The notes: generated from the letters alone by a model not told the origin. A stretch of 64,000 nt of DNA from Streptomyces antibioticus (GCF_001514065.1 NZ_KQ948427.1:1-64000); one strand, 5' to 3'; counted from the first letter of the stretch, positions 1 to 8,500 are shown. Numbers and translations are program-made.

Positions 1-1
1 G

Positions 2-580
2 GTCACGTTCGTCTTCGGCGGCCTGACAGGGGTGATGCTCGCGTCCCCGCCCCTCGACTTCGCGGTCTCCGACTCGTACTTCGTGGTGGCGCACTTCCAC
101 TACGTCGTCTTCGGCACCGTCGTCTTCGCGATGTTCTCCGGCTTCCACTTCTGGTGGCCCAAGTTCACCGGCAAGATGCTCGACGAGCGCCTCGGCAAGA
201 TCACGTTCTGGACGCTGTTCATCGGCTTCCACGGCACGTTCCTCGTCCAGCACTGGCTCGGGGTCAACGGCATGCAGCGCCGGATTCCGGACTATCTGGC
301 GGTGGAGGGCCTGACCCCCCTCAACACCCTGTCGAGCATCTTCTCGCTCGTGCTCGGCGCCTCGCTCCTGCCGTTCTTCTACAACATCTGGAAGACGGCC
401 AAGTACGGCAAGCCGGTCACGTCCGACGACCCGTGGGGCCACGGCCGTTCCCTGGAGTGGGCGACCAGCTGTCCCCCGCCGCGCCACAACTTCACCGCCC
501 TGCCCCGCATCCGCAGCGAGTCCCCCGCGTACGACCTGCACCACGCCCCGGCGCCGGCAAGGGAGTTGACCGCGCGATGA
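2..580 (+). CDS. ctaD: Cytochrome c oxidase subunit I, C-terminal part (5' end outside window)
   Basis: The reading frame is open from the window edge, so only about 192 C-terminal residues are present. They contain the heme-copper oxidase signature VAHFHYVV, in which the two histidines of HFH are known ligands of hemes a3 and a, then several hydrophobic helices and a hydrophilic tail. This subunit is the catalytic core of the aa3 oxidase in the plasma membrane. The gene ends in an ATGA overlap with the next small gene and is followed by an unrelated glycosidase. In the usual Streptomyces respiratory cluster ctaD sits with ctaC, ctaE and qcrCAB, so this looks like a second, paralogous ctaD. 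Assignment of the family is secure; the paralogue status is inferred from context. Confidence 0.93.
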   Translation, partial: VTFVFGGLTGVMLASPPLDFAVSDSYFVVAHFHYVVFGTVVFAMFSGFHFWWPKFTGKMLDERLGKITFWTLFIGFHGTFLVQHWLGVNGMQRRIPDYLAVEGLTPLNTLSSIFSLVLGASLLPFFYNIWKTAKYGKPVTSDDPWGHGRSLEWATSCPPPRHNFTALPRIRSESPAYDLHHAPAPARELTAR

Positions 581-897
581 GGGACACGTTCGTCAACGAC
601 ATCGAGGGCCATCTGCTGCTCGCCGCCACCCGGCAGGAGGGCCGCACGGCCGCCGAGCGGTTCACCGCACCGCTGCACTGGCTGACGGACACTCAGCGGG
701 CCGAGCTGGAGCGCCGCTTCGAGGCGGAGTACCTCGCGCTCGCCCGCACCTCCTGGCAGCGCACGGCGGTGCGGGCCGGGGGTCTCCGGGACGAGTACGA
801 GGCGAGATTCCGGACGTTGCGCCGACGACTGCTGGCGGGTCTCCTGCTCACCTGCGCGGCGGTCGTCGGCGCCTTCGCCCTCTGTTGTGCGCGCTAG
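577..897 (+). CDS. Small one-helix membrane protein translationally coupled to ctaD
   Basis: A 106-residue protein starts at the ATG that overlaps the ctaD stop codon (ATGA), which implies translational coupling. The first 85 residues are hydrophilic and rich in Arg, Glu and Ala, predicted mostly helical. The last 20 residues ([20 protein letters not shown]) form one C-terminal transmembrane helix, so the protein should be tail-anchored with its bulk in the cytoplasm. I do not recognise a named domain. The coupling suggests a role in assembly or stability of the variant oxidase, but this is inference. Its stop codon overlaps the stop codon of the opposite-strand GH27 gene. Confidence 0.75.
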   Translation: MRDTFVNDIEGHLLLAATRQEGRTAAERFTAPLHWLTDTQRAELERRFEAEYLALARTSWQRTAVRAGGLRDEYEARFRTLRRRLLAGLLLTCAAVVGAFALCCAR

Positions 898-2861
898 TTC
901 TGCGTCCACTTCTGATTGCTCTGGCCGTTGCACGTCCACAGCACCAGCTGCGTGCCGTTGGCCGTGGCCGCGTTGTAGGCGTCGAGGCAGAGACCGGCGT
1001 TGACGTTGGTGAGGGTGCCGTCGCTGTTGACGTTCCACTTCTGGTTGTTCTGGCCGTTGCAGGTCCAGATGATCACCTTGGTGCCGTTGGCGGTCCCGCT
1101 GTTGTTGGCGTCCAGGCACTTGTCGCCGTACACCACGAGTTCCTTGCGGGAGGTGTACGTCCACTGCTGGTTCTGGCCGCCGTTGCAGTCCCAGAGCTCG
1201 GCCTGGGTGCCGTTGGCAATGGTGTTGTCGTAGACGTCGAGGCAGCGGCCGGACCCGGTCCCGACCACCAGGGTGCTGTTCGCGCCGGGCAGCGGGCGGA
1301 CGGTGATGTCGGCGAGCGTGGGCGCGCCCGTGAAGGTCAGCGTGTTCGAGGAGCCCTTGGACAGGCCGACCATGACCGAGATCGTGCCCTGGGAGGACCC
1401 GGTGGGCGGGAAGGACACGGTCGTCGAACCCTGGCCGTTGACCTTGAGGGTGGCGGTGCGGGCGCCGGCGGTGTTGTTGGTGTAGGCGACGTCGACGGTC
1501 TTGATCCCGGTGCTGCCCGCGGCCACACCGGTGAAGCTCGCCGTGCCGGCGTAGGTACCGGCCGACTGCTCGGTGCCGCCGGTGACCGTCAGCATCACGG
1601 AGCCGCCCGCCGGGACACTCGCGGTGTAACTCGTGCCGTACGAACCGATGTCGGAGCGGGCCCACAGGTCACGGACGGTCGCGTTCGCGTTGGTCAGACC
1701 GAGGTCGGACCAGCGGACGGTGATGTTCTGCGCGGCGGAGGTGCGGTTCATGAGCACGACGGCACGGTTGCCCTGGCCGGTCAGGACCTTGCCGTACACC
1801 TGAAGGCCGGTGACGTCCTCGGCGACCTTGACGCCCTGGAGGCCGCGCGCGTCCTGGTCGACGGCGATGACCTCGGGGTTCTTGAGGATGTTCGCCGTCT
1901 CGGTGGACATGGTGGCCAGGTTGTTGCCCGCGAGGAGGGGAGCGCCGGAGATGGCCCACAGGTTCATGTGGGTGCGGTTCTGGGCGGCGGTGAAGCCGGA
2001 CATGCCGACCATCAGCATGTCGGGGTCGTTGTAGTAGCCGGTGTGCTGGGCGAGCGGGTGCAGGCCCTGGTCGAAATTGGACAGCATGTTCGTCTGGGAC
2101 GGGCTGTTGCCCCAGAAGATGATGTCGGTGCTGGTCCGGTACATCGGCGCGAGCCCCGGGGCCCAGTTCCAGGTGTTCTGGTAGCCCCAGTTGCAGATCG
2201 AGAGGGTGAGCGGTCGCCCGGTGGCGGCCGTGGCCTTGGCCACCGCGTCGCTGATCGACTTGTACGTCGTCGCCGCGTCGAGGCCTTCCGCGTCACCGCC
2301 GCACCAGTCGACCTTCACGAAGTCGAAGCCCCACTGCGAGAACTGGAGCATGTCCTGGTCGTAGTGGCCCTCACTGCCGGAGCCGGGGGCGGCGGGGCGG
2401 CCGGTCGGGTAGTAGTAGCCGCAGCCGTCCTTGCCGGCGTCGGTGTAGATGCCCGCCTTCAGGCCCTTGCTGTGGATGTAGTCGGCGATGGCCTTCATGC
2501 CGCCGGGCCACTCGGACTCGTCGACGGTGATGTTCCCGGCGCTGTCCCGGGTGCCCTGCCACCATCCCTCGTCGATGTTGATGTACCTGTAGCCCGCCTC
2601 GGGCAGCCCCGCCGCCACGAACGCGTCGACCTGCTGCTTGATCACGTCGTGGTCGATGGCGGCGGCGAAGCTGTTCCAGGAGGCCCAGCCCATCGGCGCG
2701 GCGGGCACGGCGATCTGCCGGCCCGTCACCGCCTGGGCCGGGGCGGGCTGGGCGAAGAGCAGGGCGGCGGAGGCGGTCAGAGCGAGCACGACGGCGCGTA
2801 CGACGGCGGATCCGGTACGCCGTACGAGCCCGCCGCGAGGCGTGCGGGGTGGGGGAAACAT
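894..2861 (-). CDS. Secreted GH27 glycosidase with CBM13; probable beta-L-arabinopyranosidase or alpha-galactosidase
   Basis: A 655-residue secreted enzyme. The ATG at 2861 has AAGGAG four bases upstream. A signal peptide ends near residue 45 (AQA). The GH27 barrel follows, with the nucleophile motif FVKVDWC (D185) and the acid/base motif NDPDML (279-283). An antiparallel beta domain and a jelly-roll module come next, then a C-terminal ricin-B/CBM13 trefoil with three QxW repeats (about 530-655). The substrate-pocket motif reads INIDEGW, with Glu98 where alpha-galactosidases usually have Asp (IDD). From memory, this Asp-to-Glu change and this domain order are those of the Streptomyces avermitilis beta-L-arabinopyranosidase of GH27. 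The enzyme would act outside the cell on plant arabinogalactan or galactosides. Family assignment is very secure; the exact substrate is inferred. Confidence 0.9.
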   Translation of the reverse strand: MFPPPRTPRGGLVRRTGSAVVRAVVLALTASAALLFAQPAPAQAVTGRQIAVPAAPMGWASWNSFAAAIDHDVIKQQVDAFVAAGLPEAGYRYINIDEGWWQGTRDSAGNITVDESEWPGGMKAIADYIHSKGLKAGIYTDAGKDGCGYYYPTGRPAAPGSGSEGHYDQDMLQFSQWGFDFVKVDWCGGDAEGLDAATTYKSISDAVAKATAATGRPLTLSICNWGYQNTWNWAPGLAPMYRTSTDIIFWGNSPSQTNMLSNFDQGLHPLAQHTGYYNDPDMLMVGMSGFTAAQNRTHMNLWAISGAPLLAGNNLATMSTETANILKNPEVIAVDQDARGLQGVKVAEDVTGLQVYGKVLTGQGNRAVVLMNRTSAAQNITVRWSDLGLTNANATVRDLWARSDIGSYGTSYTASVPAGGSVMLTVTGGTEQSAGTYAGTASFTGVAAGSTGIKTVDVAYTNNTAGARTATLKVNGQGSTTVSFPPTGSSQGTISVMVGLSKGSSNTLTFTGAPTLADITVRPLPGANSTLVVGTGSGRCLDVYDNTIANGTQAELWDCNGGQNQQWTYTSRKELVVYGDKCLDANNSGTANGTKVIIWTCNGQNNQKWNVNSDGTLTNVNAGLCLDAYNAATANGTQLVLWTCNGQSNQKWTQN

Positions 2862-2896
2862 GCGGCTCCTTCGGAGGGGAAGAACGCTCGGCATGG

Positions 2897-2908
2897 TCGA
2901 TATATCGA
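2897..2908. promoter_or_regulatory. Candidate operator, perfect 12-bp palindrome upstream of the GH27 gene
   Basis: TCGATATATCGA is a perfect palindrome and one of the few AT-rich blocks in this part of the window. It lies 36 bases upstream of the GH27 start codon, where a repressor would overlap the promoter or the 5' leader. No regulator gene is adjacent, so the binding protein is unknown. Sugar-hydrolase genes in Streptomyces are often controlled by LacI or GntR proteins, but I cannot assign one from this motif. Confidence 0.4.
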
Positions 2909-3051
2909 ACTGAGACCGAATTACCGAACGTATCGCGCGCCGAAGGTAGAGCCGCGGGAGTCGCAAGTCAACGGCTGCGACAGGCGTGAACTCGCCGCTT
3001 CCCACGGGTCGTTGCCCTCTGTCGGGCCGCGATCCCGACATACTGGCGCTC

Positions 3052-4296
3052 GTGCGCGTAGCAATCATGACGGCGGGTTCGCGGGGCGATGTGGCCCCCT
3101 TCACCGGTCTGGGGCACGGCCTGCTGCGGGCCGGGCACGAGGTCACCCTGGTCACGCACGGCTCCTTCGAGCCGTTGGTGGCGGGCTCGGGGCTGGGCTT
3201 CCACTCCTTGCCGGTGGACCCCCGAACCGTGCTGGAGTCCGAACGGGGCAAGGGCCTGCACCGCAGCGCCACCGGCCCCGGCAAGCTGCTGCGGGCGGTC
3301 ACGATGGCACGGGCCCTGGCGAGCACGATGGCCGACGACCTGGTGGCGGCGGCCCGTGCCGCCGACGTACTCCTCCTGTCGGCCTCCCTCGCTCCCCTCG
3401 GCCACACCATCGGCGAGGGCCTGTCCCTGCCGACCCTCGGCCTCAGCCTCCAACCGGTCGCGTCGACAAGGGAGTTCGCTCCTCCCATGCTGGGCGGCGG
3501 CTCCTGGGGCGGGCTCGGCAACCGGGCGGCCGGACACGGCGTGAGCATGGCCATCGAGCACGTCTTCTCGTCGGTCGTCCCGGAGGTGCGCACCCGCCTG
3601 GGCCTGGGACAGGTACGAAGCGTCACGGCACTGCGCCGCCGGGAGCGGCGGAACTGGCCCGTCCAGCACGGCTTCAGCCCGCTGGTGGTGGCCAGGCCAC
3701 GTGACTGGCGCCCCGGTCTGGACATCGCGGGCTACTGGTGGCCGTACGACGTGTCGACCGAACTCCCGTCAGAGGTGCGGGACTTCCTGGACGCGGGCCC
3801 GCCCCCGGTCTTCGTCGGCCTCGGCAGCGCCACCGTCCCCGGCCCCGAGCGTCTCAGCGCCGACATCGTGCGCGCGCTGCGGCGGGCGGGGCTGCGTGGG
3901 GTGTTCCAGCAGGGCTGGGCAGGGCTCGCAGCGGACGGCGAGGACATGCTGACCGTCGGCGAGATCGCCCACTCGGCGCTCTTCCCCCACATGGCCGCGG
4001 TCGTTCATCACGCGGGTGCGGGAACGACCGGAGCGGGGCTGAGGGCCGGGGTGCCCGCGGTGCCGGTACCGATCCAGTTCGACGCGGGGTTCTGGTCGCA
4101 GCGCCTGGTCTCCCTGGGCGTAGCCCCGACGACGGTACCGCTCCGCCGCCTGACCACGGACAGACTGGCGTCGGCGCTGAGGACGATCACGCGGGATGCC
4201 GGGTACCGGGAGCGGGCACGGGAGCTGGGGGCACGGATTCGCAAGGAGGACGGGGTAGCTCCTGTGTTGGAGGCGGTGAACTGCCTGAGAGGCTGA
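3052..4296 (+). CDS. GT1-family (UGT/macrolide-type) glycosyltransferase
   Basis: A 414-residue GT-B fold glycosyltransferase. The chosen GTG gives the family's usual N-terminus (VRVAIMTAGSRGD, a first beta strand and glycine loop). The C-terminal donor-binding half contains VFVGLGS near residue 263 and the HHAGAGTTGAGLRAGVPAVP block at about 317-336, the hallmark of MGT/sterol glucosyltransferase-like enzymes. Such enzymes transfer a sugar from a nucleotide donor to macrolides, lipids or other small molecules in the cytoplasm; macrolide inactivation is one known role. No biosynthetic partner lies beside it. It is divergent from the GH27 gene and convergent with the TetR gene. Confidence 0.88.
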   Translation: MRVAIMTAGSRGDVAPFTGLGHGLLRAGHEVTLVTHGSFEPLVAGSGLGFHSLPVDPRTVLESERGKGLHRSATGPGKLLRAVTMARALASTMADDLVAAARAADVLLLSASLAPLGHTIGEGLSLPTLGLSLQPVASTREFAPPMLGGGSWGGLGNRAAGHGVSMAIEHVFSSVVPEVRTRLGLGQVRSVTALRRRERRNWPVQHGFSPLVVARPRDWRPGLDIAGYWWPYDVSTELPSEVRDFLDAGPPPVFVGLGSATVPGPERLSADIVRALRRAGLRGVFQQGWAGLAADGEDMLTVGEIAHSALFPHMAAVVHHAGAGTTGAGLRAGVPAVPVPIQFDAGFWSQRLVSLGVAPTTVPLRRLTTDRLASALRTITRDAGYRERARELGARIRKEDGVAPVLEAVNCLRG

Positions 4297-4308
4297 GCGG
4301 CAACGCCC

Positions 4309-4336
4309 TTAGGGGCGCGAGGAACTGCGCGACCAG
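4309..4336. repeat. Copy of a dispersed intergenic repeat between convergent genes
   Basis: The stretch TTAGGGGCGCGAGGAACTGC at 4309-4328 and the following GCGACCA match, with one base change, the arms of the large inverted repeat at 6478-6592. This sequence is one I recognise as very common in Streptomyces intergenic regions. It sits between the ends of the glycosyltransferase and TetR genes, so it may contribute to transcript ends, although here only one arm is present. Confidence 0.6.
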
Positions 4337-4359
4337 CCCCCACGGCGCCGCACAAGAAG

Positions 4360-5013
4360 TCAGTCCCCCCACCCCACCGGCCGCAAGATCGCCAACAGCT
4401 GCCGCACCAACTCCTCCACCACCTCATCCAACGAGGCGTCCACCCACCCCGAACTCCAGTCGTGGAGCAGTCCGTTCACGGCCCCGATGAACGCCGTCGC
4501 CGGCAGCCGATAGTCCCGAGGCACCGCCTCCCCCCGCGCCACCGCCGCCCCCGCCTCCGCACACACCAGTTCCACCCACTGCGCTCGCCGGGCCAGCCGC
4601 TGTTCCTCCATTCGCGGACTGACCCCGATGATCTCGACGAACGTGATGCGGATCCGGCGCGGGTCACTGGTGACGTTCGCGGCGTAGGCCCGGAAGATCG
4701 CGGCGACCCGCTCGGCCAGCGGCAGCGCATCCGCGTCGGCCACCGCCGTCAGCACCGCCTGCTCCGCCCAGCCGTTGACCTGGAGGTGCAGCGCGACGAG
4801 GACGTCCTCGAGCGTGCGGAACTCCTCGTAGAACTGTCGCGTGGACAAGCCCGCGGCCTCACTCAGCGCCGCCACCGTCGTGTTGCGGTAGCCCGGCGTG
4901 CCGCCGAACAGTTGCAGCGCGGCGTCCAGGAAACGGCGGCGCCGCTCCGCCTGCCGTTCCTCCGCGGTCTTGCCGCCGTAGCGGCCGGTCGGCGCCTTGA
5001 GCCTGCCCGCCAC
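4360..5013 (-). CDS. TetR-family transcriptional regulator
   Basis: A 217-residue regulator. The N-terminal helix-turn-helix spans about residues 20-65 and has the family pattern of an ALQLFG helix, TTVAALSEAAG and TRQFYEEFRTLEDVL. The C-terminal two thirds are helical and should bind a ligand and form the dimer. I chose the GTG at 5013 because GGAGG lies five bases upstream; the in-frame GTG at 5019 overlaps that ribosome-binding site. It is divergent from a secreted beta-propeller gene. The 193-bp gap contains a perfect inverted repeat (5088-5103) that is the natural candidate for its own operator, so it probably represses itself and possibly the propeller gene. Confidence 0.88.
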   Translation of the reverse strand: MAGRLKAPTGRYGGKTAEERQAERRRRFLDAALQLFGGTPGYRNTTVAALSEAAGLSTRQFYEEFRTLEDVLVALHLQVNGWAEQAVLTAVADADALPLAERVAAIFRAYAANVTSDPRRIRITFVEIIGVSPRMEEQRLARRAQWVELVCAEAGAAVARGEAVPRDYRLPATAFIGAVNGLLHDWSSGWVDASLDEVVEELVRQLLAILRPVGWGD

Positions 5014-5087
5014 GGTCACCTCCGTTGATCGTCCACTGGCTCGCCAATTTTGTCGTGCGCGGAGTCTTGTGGACAGGGCGCCCCTTC

Positions 5088-5109
5088 CTTACTTTTCAGT
5101 AAGTTGACT
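5088..5109. promoter_or_regulatory. Candidate TetR operator plus -35 box
   Basis: CTTACT-TTTC-AGTAAG (5088-5103) is a perfect 6-bp inverted repeat in an AT-richer island. It directly abuts TTGACT (5104-5109), a good -35 box for the plus-strand gene starting at 5207; the best-spaced -10 is a weak CAGTTT at 5127-5132. A TetR dimer bound here would block that promoter and could also cover the divergent tetR promoter. Position and symmetry support this; the pairing with the adjacent regulator is inferred. Confidence 0.55.
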
Positions 5110-5206
5110 CTGAAAGCACCCGTATTCAGTTTCCCAGAGCCGCGCCTTTCCGAGTCCTGCTTTGGCATGTCCTACTCATGAACCCCACTCAGAGGAGAGA
5201 GCCGTC

Positions 5207-6454
5207 ATGCCTGCCTTCAGAACCCGGCACCTGTGCCTCCTGGCCGCCACCGTCGCCCTGGCCGCCACCGTCCCGGCGGCATCCGCCGCCTCCGCCGCCG
5301 ATGCCGCCGCCCTGCGCGAGGTGCTGTTCGTCGGCAACAACTGGGACGGCACCGCCGACGTCCTCCAGTCCAGCGGAAGTCTGGCCAAGGTCGGCCGGAT
5401 CAACGTCATCCCCGACAAGGACGCGCGGATGGCGGAGATCAACGCCGATCCGATCAAGTGGATCTACTTCATGGCGATCCGCAACGGTGTCGGCGAGGGC
5501 CACGACCAGTTCGCCGACGACATGTACACCACGCCGGACGGCACCTCGGTCGTCGTCTCCCGGCCGAGCTTCGCCGACGTCGTGTCGATCAACCTGGCCA
5601 CCGGGAAGATCAACTGGCGCTTCCCGGTGTCGGGTTACCGCTCCGACCACATGGCGGTCTCCCCCGACGGCACCCGGGTCGCGGTGTCCGCCTCGACCGC
5701 GAACACCGTGCACGTCCTCGACATCAACACCGGCAAGCAGGTCGGCAAGTTCGCCACCGGCGACAAGCCGCACGAGAACATCTTCACCAAGGACGGCAAG
5801 TACATCTACAACATGTCGATCGGTGACGTGAACACCAGCACCGACGCCCCGTGGCTGGACTGGACGAAGGGCGACCGGCACATCACGGTCGTCGACGCGA
5901 CGACGTACCAGCAGGTCAGAACCATCGACATGCGGCCGAAGCTGGACGCGCTCGGTCTCACCGACTACTCCGACGCGGTGCGCCCGGCCGTGTTCTCGCC
6001 GGACGAGTCCAAGCTGTACTTCCAGGTGTCGTTCTTCAACGGCTTCTTCGAGTACGACCTCGCCACGGACCGGATCACCCGGACGAAGACCCTGCCGAAG
6101 AACCCGGCGACCAGCGACGACCGCACCACGTTCGTCAACGACTCGCGCCACCACGGGCTTTCGATGAGCCCCGACGGCAGCAAGCTGTGCGTCGCCGGGA
6201 CCATGGACGACTACGCGACCGTCGTCAACCGCAGCACCCTCCAGGAGGGCCCGCTGGTCACCGCGTCCAAGCCGTACTGGGCGACGGTCAGCGGCGACGG
6301 CAAGAGCTGCGTCATCTCCGAGAGCGGCGCCGACCAGGTCACGGCGATCGACTTCGCCACCGGCCAGAAGACGGTGTCCGTGCCGGTGGGCGACCATCCG
6401 CAGCGGGTGCGGCTCGGCCATGTCGCCGCGAACTGGACGAGCCCGGCCAGCTGA
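5207..6454 (+). CDS. Secreted YVTN/YncE-like beta-propeller protein
   Basis: A 415-residue exported protein starting at an ATG preceded by AGAGGAGAGAG. Residues 1-33 form a signal peptide (AASAASA cleavage region). The rest consists of repeated beta-propeller blades with recurrent motifs such as AVSPDGTRVAVS, FSPDESKLYF and SMSPDGSKLCVAG, followed by phrases of the type VVDATTYQQVRTIDM. This is the pattern of the YVTN/SMP-30-like beta-propeller superfamily. No catalytic site is evident, and these proteins often have binding or structural roles at the cell surface. It is divergent from the TetR regulator and probably regulated by it. Confidence 0.85.
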   Translation: MPAFRTRHLCLLAATVALAATVPAASAASAADAAALREVLFVGNNWDGTADVLQSSGSLAKVGRINVIPDKDARMAEINADPIKWIYFMAIRNGVGEGHDQFADDMYTTPDGTSVVVSRPSFADVVSINLATGKINWRFPVSGYRSDHMAVSPDGTRVAVSASTANTVHVLDINTGKQVGKFATGDKPHENIFTKDGKYIYNMSIGDVNTSTDAPWLDWTKGDRHITVVDATTYQQVRTIDMRPKLDALGLTDYSDAVRPAVFSPDESKLYFQVSFFNGFFEYDLATDRITRTKTLPKNPATSDDRTTFVNDSRHHGLSMSPDGSKLCVAGTMDDYATVVNRSTLQEGPLVTASKPYWATVSGDGKSCVISESGADQVTAIDFATGQKTVSVPVGDHPQRVRLGHVAANWTSPAS

Positions 6455-6477
6455 GGTTCGGGTTCGGTCGTGGGGCA

Positions 6478-6592
6478 GTGCGGGTGCGTCGTGGCTTGTC
6501 GCGCAGTTCCCCGCGCCCCTAAAAGGCACGACGCCTGGTCCGGCCTCAAGGGGCGCGGGGAACTGCGCGAACGGCCACGACGCGCCCGCACC
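6478..6592. terminator. Large inverted repeat, bidirectional terminator between convergent genes
   Basis: The perfect 22-bp arms at 6499-6520 and 6549-6570 contain GGGCGCGGGGAACTGCGCGA in opposite orientations. With small mismatches the pairing extends outwards to about 6478 and 6592, giving arms of over 40 bp around a 28-base loop. It lies between the 3' ends of two convergent genes. The same sequence occurs once more at 4309-4336. Confidence 0.75.
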
Positions 6593-6607
6593 CGGCACGC
6601 GACCTCC

Positions 6608-8476
6608 TCAGCCGAACTTCGACGCCATCCACGTCGCCAGTTCGGCCTTGGCCGCGTTCAGCACGGTCGCCGACGGCGCGGTCGCCCCATTGGTGACCAG
6701 CGCATAATGCAGGGCACCGGAGTCCCCGTCAGTCAGCAGCAGCCGTCGGCTACCCGTGCCGCCGGGTTCCGGAGCCGTGCCGATCGGGGTCGAGGACGTG
6801 TAGGCCGGCGGAGCGTACGCCGTGCCCAGGTCGGAGACGACCGTGGTCGTCGCGGTCGGGAAGGAGGCGGGCAGGTGCAGTTCGGTGGGGGCGGTGCCGC
6901 TGCCCGAGCGCCACACCAGCAGGCCGTACTGGCCGGAGCCCACCAGCGCGGACAGGTTCGGCAGTGAGCTGGGCACCGGGTTCCAGGACAGGGTCGTGGA
7001 GCCGTCGCGGGAGCGGTCCTCGTAGGTGAAGGCGAGGGTGCTGCCGGAGGTCGCGCTCGGGTAGAGGCGGTCCAGGAGCCTGGCGTCCTGACGAAGCGTC
7101 ACCACACCGTTGTTGTCGAGGCGTACGGCGGACAGGTCCTCGTCGTTCCAGGCGTCCCCGCCGGTCTGCACCTTGTCGGGGTTGCCGTTCATCAGCTCGC
7201 TGTGGCGGCCGTTGTAGATGTCCCACTGCCACTGCGAACCGGACAGGACCGGACCCGAACCGGCGGGCGAGGTCCACCAGTTGGCGCCCTTCACCCGGGA
7301 GTCCAGGGCCTGGTACATGGCTTTGAGGACGGTCGGCGCCTTGCCGGCGGTGGAGCCGTTGAGGGGGTGGCCGAACTCGCTGACGACGGCCGTGGTGCCG
7401 AGCGCCGTGGCGCGGTCGCGGACCGTGCCGAAGTCGCTCACGTACTGGCCGTCCGAGGCATTGCCCCACATCAGGATGCCGGAGATGGCCTTCTGGTCGT
7501 AGAAGTGGGTGTTGAAGACGTACCGGGAGCCGATGGAGCCCGCGTCGAGGAGGCCGCCCTCCTCCTTGCTGACGTTGCCGTTCCAGAAGAGGTTGGGCTC
7601 GACCAGGGCGGGCTTGTCCTGCCAGCCCGCCGCGTCCATACGGGCCCGGAACTTCACATAGAAGGGCCACAGCAGGTCGCGTTCCCAACTGCGGCTGGCC
7701 TGGCCGGAGTCGTAGGTGCCGGCGTACGGCTCGTTGTAGGGGTCGAAGCCGAGGACACCGGCGAACTCCTCGGTGCTCACGTTCTGTTTGACGTACGCCA
7801 TGACCTTCTGCGCCGTGGTGAGGAAGGCGTCCTGGAGGCCGTGGGCGTTGTGCCAGAAGTCGTACTGGGCGGCCTTCACCGCGCCGTTCTGGGTGATGTT
7901 CTGGCCCCACACGAAGCAGATGCCGCAGGATTCGTCGGGGTAATTGCCCAGGTCCACCGCCCACTTGGGGGCGCCGTCACCCGTGTACCAGCTGTCGTCG
8001 TCGAAGAGGTACCGGGAGTAGAGGTCCTGATGGAAGTCGGGGTAGACGCGGATGCCCGCGTCGAGGAAGGCGCGCATCTGGGCGGTGGCGGCGGACAGGT
8101 ACGCGGTGTCGACCTGGCCCTGCACCGGTTCGGCGTACGCCCAGGAGAGCAGGAAGCGGACGGAGTTGCCGCCGCCGAGGGCACGCAGGGCCTTGGCCGA
8201 CTTCTGGGCGTCGGCGACGGAGGCGAAGGGCAGGCCGTGGTTCTCGGCGAGCTTGGTCTCGCCGGAGACGTTGTAGCCGCGCAGCACGACCTCGCGGCCG
8301 TTTCCGTCGACGAAGCGACCGCCGGACACCGTGAGCGCCGTGCCGTCGAAGGGGAGGGAGTCGGAGACGGTGGCCGCGGTGGCGGACGGGGAGCCCGCCA
8401 CCGTGACGAAACCGCAGAGTCCGCAGAGGACAACCAGAACAACCAGCAGACGGGCCCGGATATTCGGCATGTTCAC
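6608..8476 (-). CDS. Secreted GH5 endoglycoceramidase-like glycosidase
   Basis: A 622-residue secreted protein with an N-terminal signal peptide (to about residue 36). The GH5 TIM barrel has the acid/base in DPYNEPY (E249) and the nucleophile in VVSEFGHPL (E367). The motifs FVDGNGREVVLRGYNV and PDFHQDLYSRY are typical of the endoglycoceramidase subgroup, which cleaves oligosaccharides from glycosphingolipids or related glycolipids. After about residue 470 comes a C-terminal beta-sandwich domain, also typical. Start uncertain: GTG at 8476 or ATG at 8470; neither has a clear ribosome-binding site. A promoter-like TTGACG lies just upstream, so a very short leader is possible. Confidence 0.87.
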   Translation of the reverse strand: MNMPNIRARLLVVLVVLCGLCGFVTVAGSPSATAATVSDSLPFDGTALTVSGGRFVDGNGREVVLRGYNVSGETKLAENHGLPFASVADAQKSAKALRALGGGNSVRFLLSWAYAEPVQGQVDTAYLSAATAQMRAFLDAGIRVYPDFHQDLYSRYLFDDDSWYTGDGAPKWAVDLGNYPDESCGICFVWGQNITQNGAVKAAQYDFWHNAHGLQDAFLTTAQKVMAYVKQNVSTEEFAGVLGFDPYNEPYAGTYDSGQASRSWERDLLWPFYVKFRARMDAAGWQDKPALVEPNLFWNGNVSKEEGGLLDAGSIGSRYVFNTHFYDQKAISGILMWGNASDGQYVSDFGTVRDRATALGTTAVVSEFGHPLNGSTAGKAPTVLKAMYQALDSRVKGANWWTSPAGSGPVLSGSQWQWDIYNGRHSELMNGNPDKVQTGGDAWNDEDLSAVRLDNNGVVTLRQDARLLDRLYPSATSGSTLAFTYEDRSRDGSTTLSWNPVPSSLPNLSALVGSGQYGLLVWRSGSGTAPTELHLPASFPTATTTVVSDLGTAYAPPAYTSSTPIGTAPEPGGTGSRRLLLTDGDSGALHYALVTNGATAPSATVLNAAKAELATWMASKFG

Positions 8477-8500
8477 TACAGTCCGGTGATATCAGGACAC

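Noticed and set aside
379-1665. Long minus-strand frames over the ctaD end and the GH27 gene
   Set aside because: They are shifted-frame shadows of the GH27 gene, with Arg/His/Gln-rich composition and no domain.
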